64,000 nt of DNA from Candidatus Ozemobacteraceae bacterium (GTDB taxonomy: Bacteria; Muiribacteriota; Ozemobacteria; Ozemobacterales; Ozemobacteraceae): NCBI GenBank assembly GCA_035373905.1, contig DAOSOK010000002.1, positions 62,001-126,000 on the forward strand. The letters run 5' to 3'. Below are positions 19,201-28,346 of the stretch, one piece after another. A program made the position numbers and the translations under genes. Numbering within the stretch: position 1 is the first letter of the stretch; the number at the start of each line of letters is the position of its first letter. Below the pieces are notes generated by a model. That model had not been told where the DNA came from. It did no database searches and saw nothing but the letters and a program-made list of their open reading frames with translations.

Positions 19201-22200
19201 CCTCGAGGACGACGGCATCCAGACACCCATGGGCATTCCCGGCGACCCTCCCGACAACGGCCGGTGCCAGATCGATTTCGTCATGAACGACTCGACTGCC
19301 GGTTCGCTGTACATCGCGGGGTTCATCGGCAAGGCGAGCGGCACGAGCCCGGCTGTCACGGTGAACCGGGTGAACGCCTTCACCATCAGCCCGACGACCG
19401 TCACCCTGCTGATCACCCCGGACAACCCCAACCCGATCGCCTCGCTCACCTGCGCGAACCTCATGGACACGTCGCTCACCCTGACCGTGCCCGACGGGTC
19501 GCTCGCCACCTGGACCTACAACACGGATTTCGACCCCAAGCCGGCCAACCTGAGCCAATCCGGGATGAGTTACTGGAACTCGACCTACTGTCTCGACAAC
19601 AACCTGACCACTACGGGCTGGCACACGAACTCCGCCGTCGCCGGCGCCTGGGTGCGGGTCGATCTCGGTTCCGGCTACGCCATGCCCTATACGAAAGTTC
19701 GCCTGAACGCGCAGGGTGGCTTGTATAAAGGGATATATAACGTCGAGTATTCCGATGATAATACGGTCTGGACGACGGTCGCCGAGGGGCTCGCCCCGAC
19801 CGGCTACGGCTGGGTCGAAACGTTCTGGGACGACGTCGGCCCCCACCGGTACTGGCGCCTCCGACTCATGAACACGCCGGGCACCGGCGGGACGATCCGC
19901 GAGATGGAATGGCAGGGGCTCGGGGCAACCCTCACGACGGACGAGGACCTCGCGGCCCCGGGGATCCAGACGAAGGTCGCGGGCGGGGCCGCGAGCGTGA
20001 ACATCAGCGCGGGCACGAAGCTCGTGGCCACGGTGAACATGAGCATCGGCGGCGTGACGTGCCCGGACCGCACCGTGACCTTCCTCGACCGCCATCCCCC
20101 GCCGCCGCCCGCCTGGATTCTTCCGGACGTCACGTATTCCACCGGCAGCTGCAGCCTGACCTGGCCATACACGACGGACATCGGCGGTGCGGGAACGAAG
20201 GATTTCCGGCTCGAGAGTTCCAGAAACGGCGCGGCCTACGGCCTCGTCGCGACCATCACGATGCCCGCGACCCTGAAACGCGACCTCACGAACCTCCCCG
20301 AAGGCCTCTGGTCGTTCCGCGTCGCGGCCCGGGACAACGATCTGAACATCAGCAGCTTCACCGTCGCCACCAGAACCGTGATCGTCGACCGCACCGGCCC
20401 CACCGCCGTCGCCTGCACCGACAACGGCCCCGGCAACAACGACCCGGACTACCGCTTCTCGGCCGATACCAACGTATATTTTTACTGGAATGCGACGGAC
20501 ACCCTCTCGGGCGTCGTCGACGTGAACATCCAGGTCGCGACCGAAGCGACGTTCCTCGCCCCCGTTTTCGACGGCTGGATCGGCAACGTCAACCAGTACT
20601 GTTTCGCCGACGGCCAGCACAAGGTCACCTATTACGCCCGCGTCAGGGCGAAAGACCGGTGCGGGAACATCGGCAACTGGGGCGCCTCTTCCGACGGGCT
20701 GATGGTGTTTTCCAAGGAGGCCATGCGCCCGCCAAACATCCCGACCATTACGACGATCGCAAGCAAGCCGGTCGTGCTGGGCCAGAATATCTACACGAAT
20801 CAGACGGCGAACCTCGGAATCGCCGGCCAGTGCGAAGCTGAAAACCTGATCGAGATCTGGTTGGACGGCGCATACCTCGACACCTGCCTCGGCACGGCTT
20901 CGGGCGCGTACGTCGGGTCGATCACCATGACGCTCGGCACGCACCTGGTGTCCGTGCGGGCCCAGAACCTGTTCGGCACCAGCGATTTTTCGGCGACCGC
21001 GACCGTCGTCATCGAGCAGACACCGCCGACGATGCGGATGAAGGTGCTCGCAAAAAACAACCTGCCGTTCGACAACCGCACCTACATGAGCAACGATTCC
21101 GTCAACTGCGAGATGAGCCTCGAAAGCATCAGCATGGTCGCATCCGACACCGGCGGTTCGGGCGTCGACATGACGACCGCCTCGATGACCATCACCGATA
21201 TCAACGACGCCGGAAACCCCATCGCCGTGTCGCTTCCCTACAGTAACCCCGTCCTCGGAAGCACCCGCGTCATGTCGGTCGACACGGCGCGGTTCATCCC
21301 CCTCCTCAGCGCTCCGTACGACAACATCCTCCAGGAAAAACACCGGTACCGCGTTCGCTGCCAGGTGTCGGACGCCGCCGGCAACACGGCGTTTATCACG
21401 CGAGACTTCGTCGTCGACAACACGAAACCCGGCCTCGCCGCCGGAACGCCCGCCACCACGCCCCCGAACAGCCCGATCAAGAAACTGTACGTCTACGACC
21501 TCGATGCGTATCCCTGGCCGGCCATGCCCCCCGCCGGCGCCATTGTTCCGCTGACCTGGTCTGTCGCTTCCGGCGCTTTCATGGTCGATCCCGCGTTCGT
21601 GAACGCCTCCCTCGTCAGCGACGAGTATTCGCCCCGCGCGATTCTCTTCAACTCGATCGGCGTGTATGGGGCCGTCCACGTCGGCGAGACGCTCAATCCG
21701 GCCGTTCAGGCGGGCAAAGACTCCTTCGCCTGCAAGGTCGAAGCCTGCTGGGGCTACTCCTCCGCGATCACCGCGGCCGCGGATGGTCTGGGCAATACGA
21801 ACACCTTCCGCTTCCCCTTCTTGACGGTCATCAACGGCATGCTTTCGCAGCAGCTGGTCGTATCGGACACGGCCGAGAACCGCGACTATTTCACCATGGT
21901 CCTGAACGTCCGGTCCCCGCTGTTGCGGCCCGACCCGCCGTCCGCCGTCCAGTTCCAGAAGGTCGCCGATCCGTCCACCGTCTACTCGGTCTACGGATGG
22001 GATGCGCTGTTCCCGATGACCGGCATCGACATCGAAAACCGCGAGGTGTTCGTCACCGACAACGTCTCCGGAGTCGTCGCGAGCATCGCCGTCACCGTCA
22101 TGGATGTCCCGCAGACGGTCGAGATCGTCGCGACTTCCGGCACGGTCATCGCCAACGCGACGGTCGCCCCCGGCGACAGTCATGCGGCGATCACGCTCAA

Positions 22201-25200
22201 CCAGTCGGACCTGCCGGGGAAGCTCGAGTTCCAGATCAGGACGGTCGCGAACGGCACGCGGTCGCTGACCGTTCCGAGGTATCAGAAAAACTGGTATTAC
22301 GCCTGGATCCGCAACGACACGATGCCGCCTGAAATCTTCAACGCTTTCCCCGTGGCAAACCTGTTCAATCGCCTTGTCGGCGCCGATGCGCTACCCTTCC
22401 CGACCGACTTCAACGTCCAGGGAAAAGACCTCGCCAGCGAGACGATCCGCGCCTATCTCAAGGTCGCCGCGAGCTCGGCGGCGCTGAAAACACTGACCGG
22501 AACGGTGGTCCCGGGAACCCTGACCCGCGAATACGACGTCGGGAACGCCTTCTACGGATTCACCTACACCCTCGACTCGGTGCCGGCGACGGACGGAACC
22601 TACTACTACGTCGTGCAGCTCGAGGACGCCGCGTCTCCGGGCCCACACACGGCCGTCGCCTCGTTCCCCTACATCCTCGATTCCATTCCCCCGGTTCCTT
22701 CGAAGCTGGAGCCGGCCGACGGCGCAAAGGTGTACGCCATCGACTCCTTCAATGCGATCATCGCCGACCCGCCCCTCCCGGATGGAACTCCCGGCGCAGG
22801 TCCCAACATGGATACGGCCAGAACCCAGGTCATCCCGTACAAACTCCTGGCACGAGGAGCGCCGGTGAGCGATACCGTGTTCTCGAACCCGGTCCTCGGC
22901 CAGGATGCGACCGCCACGAACCAGCTCGACGTGCCCGTCGCGGTCGGGGCGTCCGTCGTTCTGTGCGAACTCACGGCCGCGAGCCAGCCGACCGACGTCT
23001 TCCTCGACGGAACCGTCACCGCGAACGGCGGCGACGTGCTGACGGTCTCTGCGAGCGGCATGGAGCCCGTGAAATCGTATGCCGTTCTGCTTCCGATGCC
23101 GTTTTTCACGACCAACGACGGGACGTCGGTGGTGTCCGCCGTCACGAGCCAGCCGATCACGAAAGGCGGCTACTACGTCGCCTTCGTATACCCGCTGGAC
23201 AAGGCGCTGAACCGCGGAGCGCCCGTGGCGGCCACGTCGCTGTACGAGGCGGCCATCGGAGAGTTTTACCTCTATCCCCAGCGCACCTCACTCTACGCCG
23301 GCCTCATTCCCCCTCACGTGGCGACGTTCACCTCCTCGCCGATCATGACGACCGAAGAAATGCCGATCCCGGGCGGGATCGACGTGACGCTGAAAACCAC
23401 CAAGGGGTCCTTCGTGCCGGAGGATTCGAACAACAGGCCGAGAGACGGGCATCAGGTCAAATCGAACGCCGACGGCACCATCACCTTCGGACTCGCCGCG
23501 ACGGGCACCGCGACGGGCACCGCGAGCGTCCAGGCGAAACTCGGCCTCGCCGGCGCCACGGACCAGAGCGTCACGCTGATTCCCCTGCCTGCATTCGAGG
23601 TCACCCCTTCGGCGACCACAATCGAGATCACCAAGAACACGCCGAATCCGGTCATCACCTTCAACACGTCTGACATCGGAAATCCCGGCGACCTCGTTCC
23701 CGACGGAACCCTGTTGACGATCACGACGACCTATGGAACCCTCGGGCCGGCCGATGTCGACGGGACGCTGGCCGGGCACCAGGTCAAGGTTCTGGGCGGA
23801 CGGGCGAGCTTCACGCTCACTGCTTCCCTGCTCGGATCCGCCACCGTCACCATTCAGGCGGGCAGCGTGACCGTCGAAAAGGCGGTGTCGTTCATCGACC
23901 GTTATCCTCCTTCCGCGCCGGGGGCGCTGACGTTCAATCAGACCCTCAACAACACGGGCGATTTCGAAGTCTCGTGCGGCGCGTCCTTCGACTACGGCGG
24001 AGCGGGGCTCAATCTGTACGTTCTCGAGATGAGCACCTTCGGCACCACCACCTGGGGACCATGGAAGGTGCTCACGACCAGCAAGGCGCCGGTCCGCTCC
24101 TTCTACCTGACGGGGCTCGACGAGGGGCGATACAAGTTCCGGGTGTACGCGACCGATAAAGCCGGCAACCAGAGCGATTACGGCAACGAGAGCGGCGTCA
24201 TCATCGTCGATAAAACCAAGCCGACGGGGTCGATGGTCATCAACAACGGGGCTCAGTTCTCGACGACCCGCGGCGTCACCCTGAATATGACGGCCGCCGA
24301 CGCGAACGGGGTCGCGCAGTTCCGCGCCAGTAACGACGGCACGAACTGGTCGAGCTGGTATCCCTTCGCGACCTCCTACGCCTGGCTGTTGAAAGCCGGC
24401 GACGGAAACAAGGTCGTCTACGTCCAGTTCAAAGATAATGCCGAAAATATATCAATCTCCTACACCGACGGTATCGGCCTCGACTCGTCCGGTCCCACCG
24501 GAACGTTCAGCACCAGCAAAACGTACACGACGACGCGAGACATCGACCTGCTGTTCACCGCGACGGACATGAACGGCGTCGCTTCGATCGTGTATTCCCG
24601 CAAGGGCCCCGACGGCACGCTGGCCAGCCAGACCTCGGGGTTCGTCCCGACCATGGCCCACACGCTTCCGGTCCAGAACGGAACCTACGTTTTCTACGCC
24701 CAGTATTTCGACGACCTCGGGAACGGATCGGAAATCTTCTCCGCGACCGTCTACTACGACGGAACCCCGCCGCCGGTGCCGACGATGCTGGCCGAGCCCG
24801 TCTACTCCTCTGGAACCGTCAACCTGGTATCCTGCACGACGGTCGTGGATAATATATCTCCTGCAGTATTATATCGTTTTCAATGCTCGCTTGACGCCGA
24901 CTTTTTGAGCGTCGTCAACGGCGAATGGACGGAGTATCCCTTCTGGGAGTTCGACTCCCTGCTGCATAACAAAAAGTATTATTATCGCGTCCAGGCCCAG
25001 GACGGCTCGCTCAACAAGAGCGCCTTTTCCGCCGGCGTCTTTTCGATCCAGGATGCTCAGGCTCCGACCGGCTTTTACACCATTGCGGCCACGAATACCG
25101 ACCCCGACGTCAAAATTTCGCGCGACAGGACCGTTTCGTTCATCGGGACGAGCCTGGCCGACGTTCCGTCAGGGATCAAGAACGCCTCCGTCCAGGTGGC

Positions 25201-27868
25201 GAGCGACACGACCTGGACGGATATTTCCTGGTCCTCAGGCTGGTTTGCGAGCACCGACGGCGCCGTAACCTGCACGCCGAACGTGCCGAACGGAACGTAT
25301 CTCAAGGCCCGCGCCCGGTTTGAAGATGTCGCGGGGAATATTTCCGCATGGACGGTGACCACCGCCTCGATCGCCATCGACCTGGAGGCGCCGATCGCCA
25401 CCGCGACGACAGACTGGATCGGAAATACCGATCCGGACCACTTCTGCTCGAGCGACAACAAGATCACCTTCACCTTCAATGGCTCGACCGATCCGGGCTT
25501 CGTTCCGAAAAACATGTATAACCAGAGCCTGACTCTCGACCAGGTCACCCTGCAGCTCGAAGTCGACGACAATCAGGAGTTCTCGTCGCCCGCGCTGGCG
25601 GACTCCGTCACCCTTTCGGGAACGACGACCTCATACCAGTTCATCGGACTCTCTGACGGAAATTATCGGGCCCGCATCCAGGTCAAAGATAAAGCCGGCT
25701 GGACGAGCGCCTGGGGGGCATACTCCGATGGCATCTGGGTCGACAGGACCAAGCCGGGGAAGCCGGTGGTCATCGACGACGGAGACTATTCGGGCATTCC
25801 GACGGTTCTTCATGCAACCTGGACGTCGGTCGAGGAGGGAAGCGGTATTCAGAAATACGAGGTCTGCATCGGAACCTCGAAAGACGGCACGGACGTCGTT
25901 CCCTGGACGAATGTCGGAACGGCGACCGAGCGGAGCTTCACGAACCTCACCCTCGCTCTCGACGGCGTGACGCTGTACTACTTCAGCGTTCGGGCGACCG
26001 ACAGGGCCGGAAACGTATCGCTGGTCGGCTATTCCGACGGCATCAAGGCAGGCGACCCGTCGCCTCCTGACCCCGTGACGGTCACCGACGACGGCGAGTT
26101 CACGCCCTCGGCGACGACCCTGCATGCGATCTGGACGCAGAGTTTCGACGCCCAGTCGGGCATCAGTCGCTACGAATATGCCATCGGCACCGCAAGCGGA
26201 ACCACGAACGTTCTCAACGCGACGTCGGTCGGCATCAACCTCGAGTTCACCAACTCGTCGCTTACCTTGCAGGATGGGGTGACCTATTTCATTCATGTGC
26301 GCGCCGTAAACGGCGGCAACACGCCGGCGCCGTGGTCTGTCGCCGACGGCATCACCTGCGACCTTTCGCCTCCGCCGGTTCCGGTGATGAACCCCGAACC
26401 GGAATACTCCTCCGGAACCTCGAACATCGTTTCGTGCCCCGCCGTGATCGATGCCACCTCGGGCGGGGTGCGGTACGAGTTCCAGCGCGCCACCGATGCC
26501 GCCTTCTCGACGGGTGTCGTGAGCAGCGGCTGGCTGGTGGCCCCGGTCTTCAGCTTCGACGGCATGGTGCACGGCACCAAATACTGGTTCCGGGTCCGGT
26601 CGAAGGATGCGGTCGAGAATATCAGCGCCTGGTCGGCCACGGTGTTCTCGACCCAGGACTCGAATCCCCCGACCGGTTCGTATATCGTGGATCCGGCTTC
26701 CAACCTCGATCCCGACGTGCTCTGGTCGCGCGACACGACGGTGGGGTTCATCGCCACGAATTTGACCGACGATCTTTCGGGCGTGCAGGATGTGCATGTA
26801 CAGATCGCCCAGGTTTCTGATTTCGGAACGACCCTCAAGGACGAGTGGCTAGGGAATACGACGGGGGCCGTGGCGCGGACGCTCGCCGTTTCCAACGGGG
26901 CGTACATCTGGGCTCGCGCCCAGTTCAAGGACGTCGCGGGGAACATCTCACCGTGGTATGCGACGGCGGTTCCGATCGCGATCGACCTGAACGCCCCCGT
27001 TCCCGCCGCGACGACGGACTGGATCGGAAACGAGGATCCGAACCACCAGGTGTCGAGCGATACGAACATCATGTTCACGTTCTCCGGCTCGACCGACGCC
27101 CAGTTCGTCCCGAAGAACATCTACAACGTCGACGGGACGCTCAAATCGATCGAGATCGTCGTGGAAGTGTCGGAACAGCCGACCTTCTCATCGACGTCGA
27201 TCGCGACTGACGTGGTGCTGGCCGGCACGGCGACGGGGTATTACTACTCGGGCTGCGTCGACAACAGGTATTATCGCGCCCGCATCAAAGCCACCGATCA
27301 TGCGGGGTGGTCGACGTGGGGTGCGTATTCCGACGGCATCTACATCGACAACTCGGCCCCGTGGCCGATCGCCGGCCGAGCCTTCTTCATCAACGAAGGG
27401 CAGCTGACGACGGCTTCGAGCGGCGTGAAGTTGTGCATCACCCTGATGGACTGGAGCGGCATCGCCTCGATTTCCGTCATGTCGAACGGCCGGCCGGGCA
27501 TCTGGACGACGTGGAACTACAACGATACCTCGGTGTTCAGAAATGAATCCGCACCACAGCCCGAGGGCGTGCATCACGCAACGATCTATCCTGTGCCGAT
27601 CTCGTTCCCGGTGGCGAACCCCGGCGGCTTCGGCCTCTGGACGATAACGCTGCGCGCCCGTGATATCTACGGCCACATGAGCACGTTCACCGAGGAGATC
27701 CAATACATCGACATCCTGTCGTCGACGCCTATCGGCAGGCGCGATGACCAGCCGGACGCCTTCGGCGAGAGAAAATACCCGATCGACACCTACGACGAAT
27801 ACAAGGGTCAGAACAAATACGGCGTCCCCGGCTCCAATACCGGCCGCATCATGCGCATCGGCCAGTAG
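16271..27868 (+). CDS. giant modular surface protein (3,865 aa; Ig/FN3-like repeats, F5/8-type C domain)
   Basis: One uninterrupted 3,865-codon gene. Residues 1-33 are a signal peptide (LLAGIVCIILLAVAAGA). Most of the protein is beta-sandwich repeats of bacterial Ig/FN3 type, marked by recurring DKAGNxS, SDGIxVD and TxPxG phrases. Residues about 473-530 hold two Asp/Asn/Gly-rich motifs (DLNRDSYRQANEPY, DLNKNTVWDPGEPY) like calcium-binding loops. Residues about 1097-1219 resemble an F5/8-type C (discoidin) carbohydrate-binding domain (NNLTTTGWHTNS, WVRVDLGSGYAM, YNVEYSDDNTVW, YWRLRLMNT). A 535-residue block is duplicated near the C-terminus. No LPXTG, SLH or obvious sorting tail is seen. Probable secreted adhesin or matrix protein; target unknown. 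Confidence 0.85.
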   Translation: MSRRFANPPLPSTGRLLAGIVCIILLAVAAGAITITTPVIKTIQGKTVVPGEITYVTSKTFTMAGVSQSNRIVRVWLYMNGQLLQNNISPNLKGVWSTSVTLPGDGDYGFQVLASGVKEPFLSAKSKVATVSLDMTPPTISINVHSGDYVALKKYIAGYENLLRADVIDPTVPGAASSGLNFDSVNFYLKDYSIVGRPTVPGDVTTDYDRYLWWNPTGGDWSAAAVDRHQYYLSCYIEDKAGNQGSYTYLYYIDSTNPPPVITHVYDPFHYLGSESFTGIGEPPDNLPDENGWVKYYPYMTLYENPTKVKGYVASWSVPKDSGFDTYEIRSCARQWGTWLATPNTSNGAWQIDYNRRCPVGTHVMNIDSMDSGLLHTCDAGRQGRVPLQLIYEYGVPQRPTEMIFASGTYRLKTGSYYIKEAGDTKCPDIVVKVWPLATDQTAIIDYGWGGTAGFSPRLAQQVISSGLVYLDTPGQYDKGEVFQDLNRDSYRQANEPYFDNTPGQYDLGEPFQDLNKNTVWDPGEPYVDQPPRGPRVSDGITATLTNFLNLQMHANMRTCIRAFSTNYLGVSRCLGVIRYCVNTDYPPNVADAYCQPLPRVNPRTSAYKPTYIYFKAYTYAPGVSGCCDAYSLDYTKSWIRVVNSKDQEIIPPQKIWKAIDRQTTHQAEINCAAVNFPDGTYRVEATMEDKFGHKVVDSPTSSVFKIDNVAPNTTDEQPPPGGLSNSFPSFNARIIDPALTSDQSEGTGVELNPFKDQVWAYKRLTVDFTPVTTAYSQTMPISDPINGKAVNEYEIAFIPGMQAIYEENLEVWEKVAGKFTQTVIPSSSIQLVYNGSPTPNKLTVKRTDAMFEAGKTYVLVYQVPCFTSNDGVDRVGAVPINPITADGEYFVKIKTLDRAGNQGTVILNYSRCKVPYGTFTITPSKSLVFAGLIPPDYVSFTTSQITCRDGSTVVDGQELSFAKNGPGDPRPPDSNGLEDDGIQTPMGIPGDPPDNGRCQIDFVMNDSTAGSLYIAGFIGKASGTSPAVTVNRVNAFTISPTTVTLLITPDNPNPIASLTCANLMDTSLTLTVPDGSLATWTYNTDFDPKPANLSQSGMSYWNSTYCLDNNLTTTGWHTNSAVAGAWVRVDLGSGYAMPYTKVRLNAQGGLYKGIYNVEYSDDNTVWTTVAEGLAPTGYGWVETFWDDVGPHRYWRLRLMNTPGTGGTIREMEWQGLGATLTTDEDLAAPGIQTKVAGGAASVNISAGTKLVATVNMSIGGVTCPDRTVTFLDRHPPPPPAWILPDVTYSTGSCSLTWPYTTDIGGAGTKDFRLESSRNGAAYGLVATITMPATLKRDLTNLPEGLWSFRVAARDNDLNISSFTVATRTVIVDRTGPTAVACTDNGPGNNDPDYRFSADTNVYFYWNATDTLSGVVDVNIQVATEATFLAPVFDGWIGNVNQYCFADGQHKVTYYARVRAKDRCGNIGNWGASSDGLMVFSKEAMRPPNIPTITTIASKPVVLGQNIYTNQTANLGIAGQCEAENLIEIWLDGAYLDTCLGTASGAYVGSITMTLGTHLVSVRAQNLFGTSDFSATATVVIEQTPPTMRMKVLAKNNLPFDNRTYMSNDSVNCEMSLESISMVASDTGGSGVDMTTASMTITDINDAGNPIAVSLPYSNPVLGSTRVMSVDTARFIPLLSAPYDNILQEKHRYRVRCQVSDAAGNTAFITRDFVVDNTKPGLAAGTPATTPPNSPIKKLYVYDLDAYPWPAMPPAGAIVPLTWSVASGAFMVDPAFVNASLVSDEYSPRAILFNSIGVYGAVHVGETLNPAVQAGKDSFACKVEACWGYSSAITAAADGLGNTNTFRFPFLTVINGMLSQQLVVSDTAENRDYFTMVLNVRSPLLRPDPPSAVQFQKVADPSTVYSVYGWDALFPMTGIDIENREVFVTDNVSGVVASIAVTVMDVPQTVEIVATSGTVIANATVAPGDSHAAITLNQSDLPGKLEFQIRTVANGTRSLTVPRYQKNWYYAWIRNDTMPPEIFNAFPVANLFNRLVGADALPFPTDFNVQGKDLASETIRAYLKVAASSAALKTLTGTVVPGTLTREYDVGNAFYGFTYTLDSVPATDGTYYYVVQLEDAASPGPHTAVASFPYILDSIPPVPSKLEPADGAKVYAIDSFNAIIADPPLPDGTPGAGPNMDTARTQVIPYKLLARGAPVSDTVFSNPVLGQDATATNQLDVPVAVGASVVLCELTAASQPTDVFLDGTVTANGGDVLTVSASGMEPVKSYAVLLPMPFFTTNDGTSVVSAVTSQPITKGGYYVAFVYPLDKALNRGAPVAATSLYEAAIGEFYLYPQRTSLYAGLIPPHVATFTSSPIMTTEEMPIPGGIDVTLKTTKGSFVPEDSNNRPRDGHQVKSNADGTITFGLAATGTATGTASVQAKLGLAGATDQSVTLIPLPAFEVTPSATTIEITKNTPNPVITFNTSDIGNPGDLVPDGTLLTITTTYGTLGPADVDGTLAGHQVKVLGGRASFTLTASLLGSATVTIQAGSVTVEKAVSFIDRYPPSAPGALTFNQTLNNTGDFEVSCGASFDYGGAGLNLYVLEMSTFGTTTWGPWKVLTTSKAPVRSFYLTGLDEGRYKFRVYATDKAGNQSDYGNESGVIIVDKTKPTGSMVINNGAQFSTTRGVTLNMTAADANGVAQFRASNDGTNWSSWYPFATSYAWLLKAGDGNKVVYVQFKDNAENISISYTDGIGLDSSGPTGTFSTSKTYTTTRDIDLLFTATDMNGVASIVYSRKGPDGTLASQTSGFVPTMAHTLPVQNGTYVFYAQYFDDLGNGSEIFSATVYYDGTPPPVPTMLAEPVYSSGTVNLVSCTTVVDNISPAVLYRFQCSLDADFLSVVNGEWTEYPFWEFDSLLHNKKYYYRVQAQDGSLNKSAFSAGVFSIQDAQAPTGFYTIAATNTDPDVKISRDRTVSFIGTSLADVPSGIKNASVQVASDTTWTDISWSSGWFASTDGAVTCTPNVPNGTYLKARARFEDVAGNISAWTVTTASIAIDLEAPIATATTDWIGNTDPDHFCSSDNKITFTFNGSTDPGFVPKNMYNQSLTLDQVTLQLEVDDNQEFSSPALADSVTLSGTTTSYQFIGLSDGNYRARIQVKDKAGWTSAWGAYSDGIWVDRTKPGKPVVIDDGDYSGIPTVLHATWTSVEEGSGIQKYEVCIGTSKDGTDVVPWTNVGTATERSFTNLTLALDGVTLYYFSVRATDRAGNVSLVGYSDGIKAGDPSPPDPVTVTDDGEFTPSATTLHAIWTQSFDAQSGISRYEYAIGTASGTTNVLNATSVGINLEFTNSSLTLQDGVTYFIHVRAVNGGNTPAPWSVADGITCDLSPPPVPVMNPEPEYSSGTSNIVSCPAVIDATSGGVRYEFQRATDAAFSTGVVSSGWLVAPVFSFDGMVHGTKYWFRVRSKDAVENISAWSATVFSTQDSNPPTGSYIVDPASNLDPDVLWSRDTTVGFIATNLTDDLSGVQDVHVQIAQVSDFGTTLKDEWLGNTTGAVARTLAVSNGAYIWARAQFKDVAGNISPWYATAVPIAIDLNAPVPAATTDWIGNEDPNHQVSSDTNIMFTFSGSTDAQFVPKNIYNVDGTLKSIEIVVEVSEQPTFSSTSIATDVVLAGTATGYYYSGCVDNRYYRARIKATDHAGWSTWGAYSDGIYIDNSAPWPIAGRAFFINEGQLTTASSGVKLCITLMDWSGIASISVMSNGRPGIWTTWNYNDTSVFRNESAPQPEGVHHATIYPVPISFPVANPGGFGLWTITLRARDIYGHMSTFTEEIQYIDILSSTPIGRRDDQPDAFGERKYPIDTYDEYKGQNKYGVPGSNTGRIMRIGQ
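24766..27350 (+). repeat. tandem duplicated block inside the giant surface protein
   Basis: Residues about 2832-3159 (24766-25745) recur at about 3366-3692 (26368-27350), offset by 1,605 bp. Matching landmarks include EPVYSSGT/EPEYSSGT, TDWIGNTDP/TDWIGNEDP, FVPKNMYN/FVPKNIYN and AYSDGIWVD/AYSDGIYID. Two similar FN3-like modules (TVLHATWTS / TTLHAIWTQ) sit between the copies. Confidence 0.8.
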
Positions 27869-28346
27869 AACCAACCGCTGAATCACAAAGTCGCAAAGAC
27901 ACGACGCAGATCATTCACTTCGAGAACTATTGAGTCCTACATATCAAAAACCAGCTTCGTGTCTCCGTTCGTGCTGAGCTTGTCGAAGCACGAACAGCCA
28001 CTTGCAGATGATTCCTCATTTCGCCCTTCGACAGGCTCAGGGCGAACGGGTGGCTTTCATTCTGCAGGAATCAATAACATATGAGCCGAGTAGGAATCCG
28101 CAAATGGCGCTGATGAAGCAGGTTTCGCAGATGAAACTCGGAAAACCTTCTTCCCTTGGAGCTTCCGATCCCTGGCGAAAAAAGCTCGTTTCAGACGTTC
28201 GTTCTTATCTGCTCTTCATCGGGTTTTCATCTGTCCTTCATCTGCGGATATATTTCTGAAAACCTCGTTTTTTTTCAACGGAGTATCTTCGCGGCTTGGT
28301 GGCGAATGAAATTCCGTCATCGGGAAATCAGTGGAGCGTTGGCTTT
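27869..28346. other. 478-bp intergenic region rich in dispersed repeats
   Basis: No gene is supported here. It holds phrases typical of bacterial intergenic repeats (CACAAAGTCGCAAAGACACG near 27883), one copy of the two-hairpin element (27929-28076), and degenerate CGCAGATGA-type repeats in both orientations (about 28095-28140 and 28215-28255). It separates the convergent ends of the giant gene and the pilin-like gene. Confidence 0.6.
27929..28076 (+). repeat. MITE/REPIN-like element, copy 1
   Basis: An element of about 148 bp with imperfect terminal inverted repeats (TTGAGTCCTAC at the left, TGCAGGAATCAA at the right) and two internal hairpins in opposite orientation: TTCGTGCT...AGCACGAA (27968-27994) and TTCGCCCT...AGGGCGAA (28020-28046). 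Near-identical copies lie at 44999-45147 and, inverted, at 57421-57571. There is no coding capacity. Confidence 0.85.

Noticed and set aside
18749..22183. Open frame of 1,144 codons on the minus strand inside the giant gene
   Set aside because: Composition (Arg/Asp/Gly/His/Val repeats) is the reverse-strand shadow of Ig/FN3 codons; no start signal or domain is seen.
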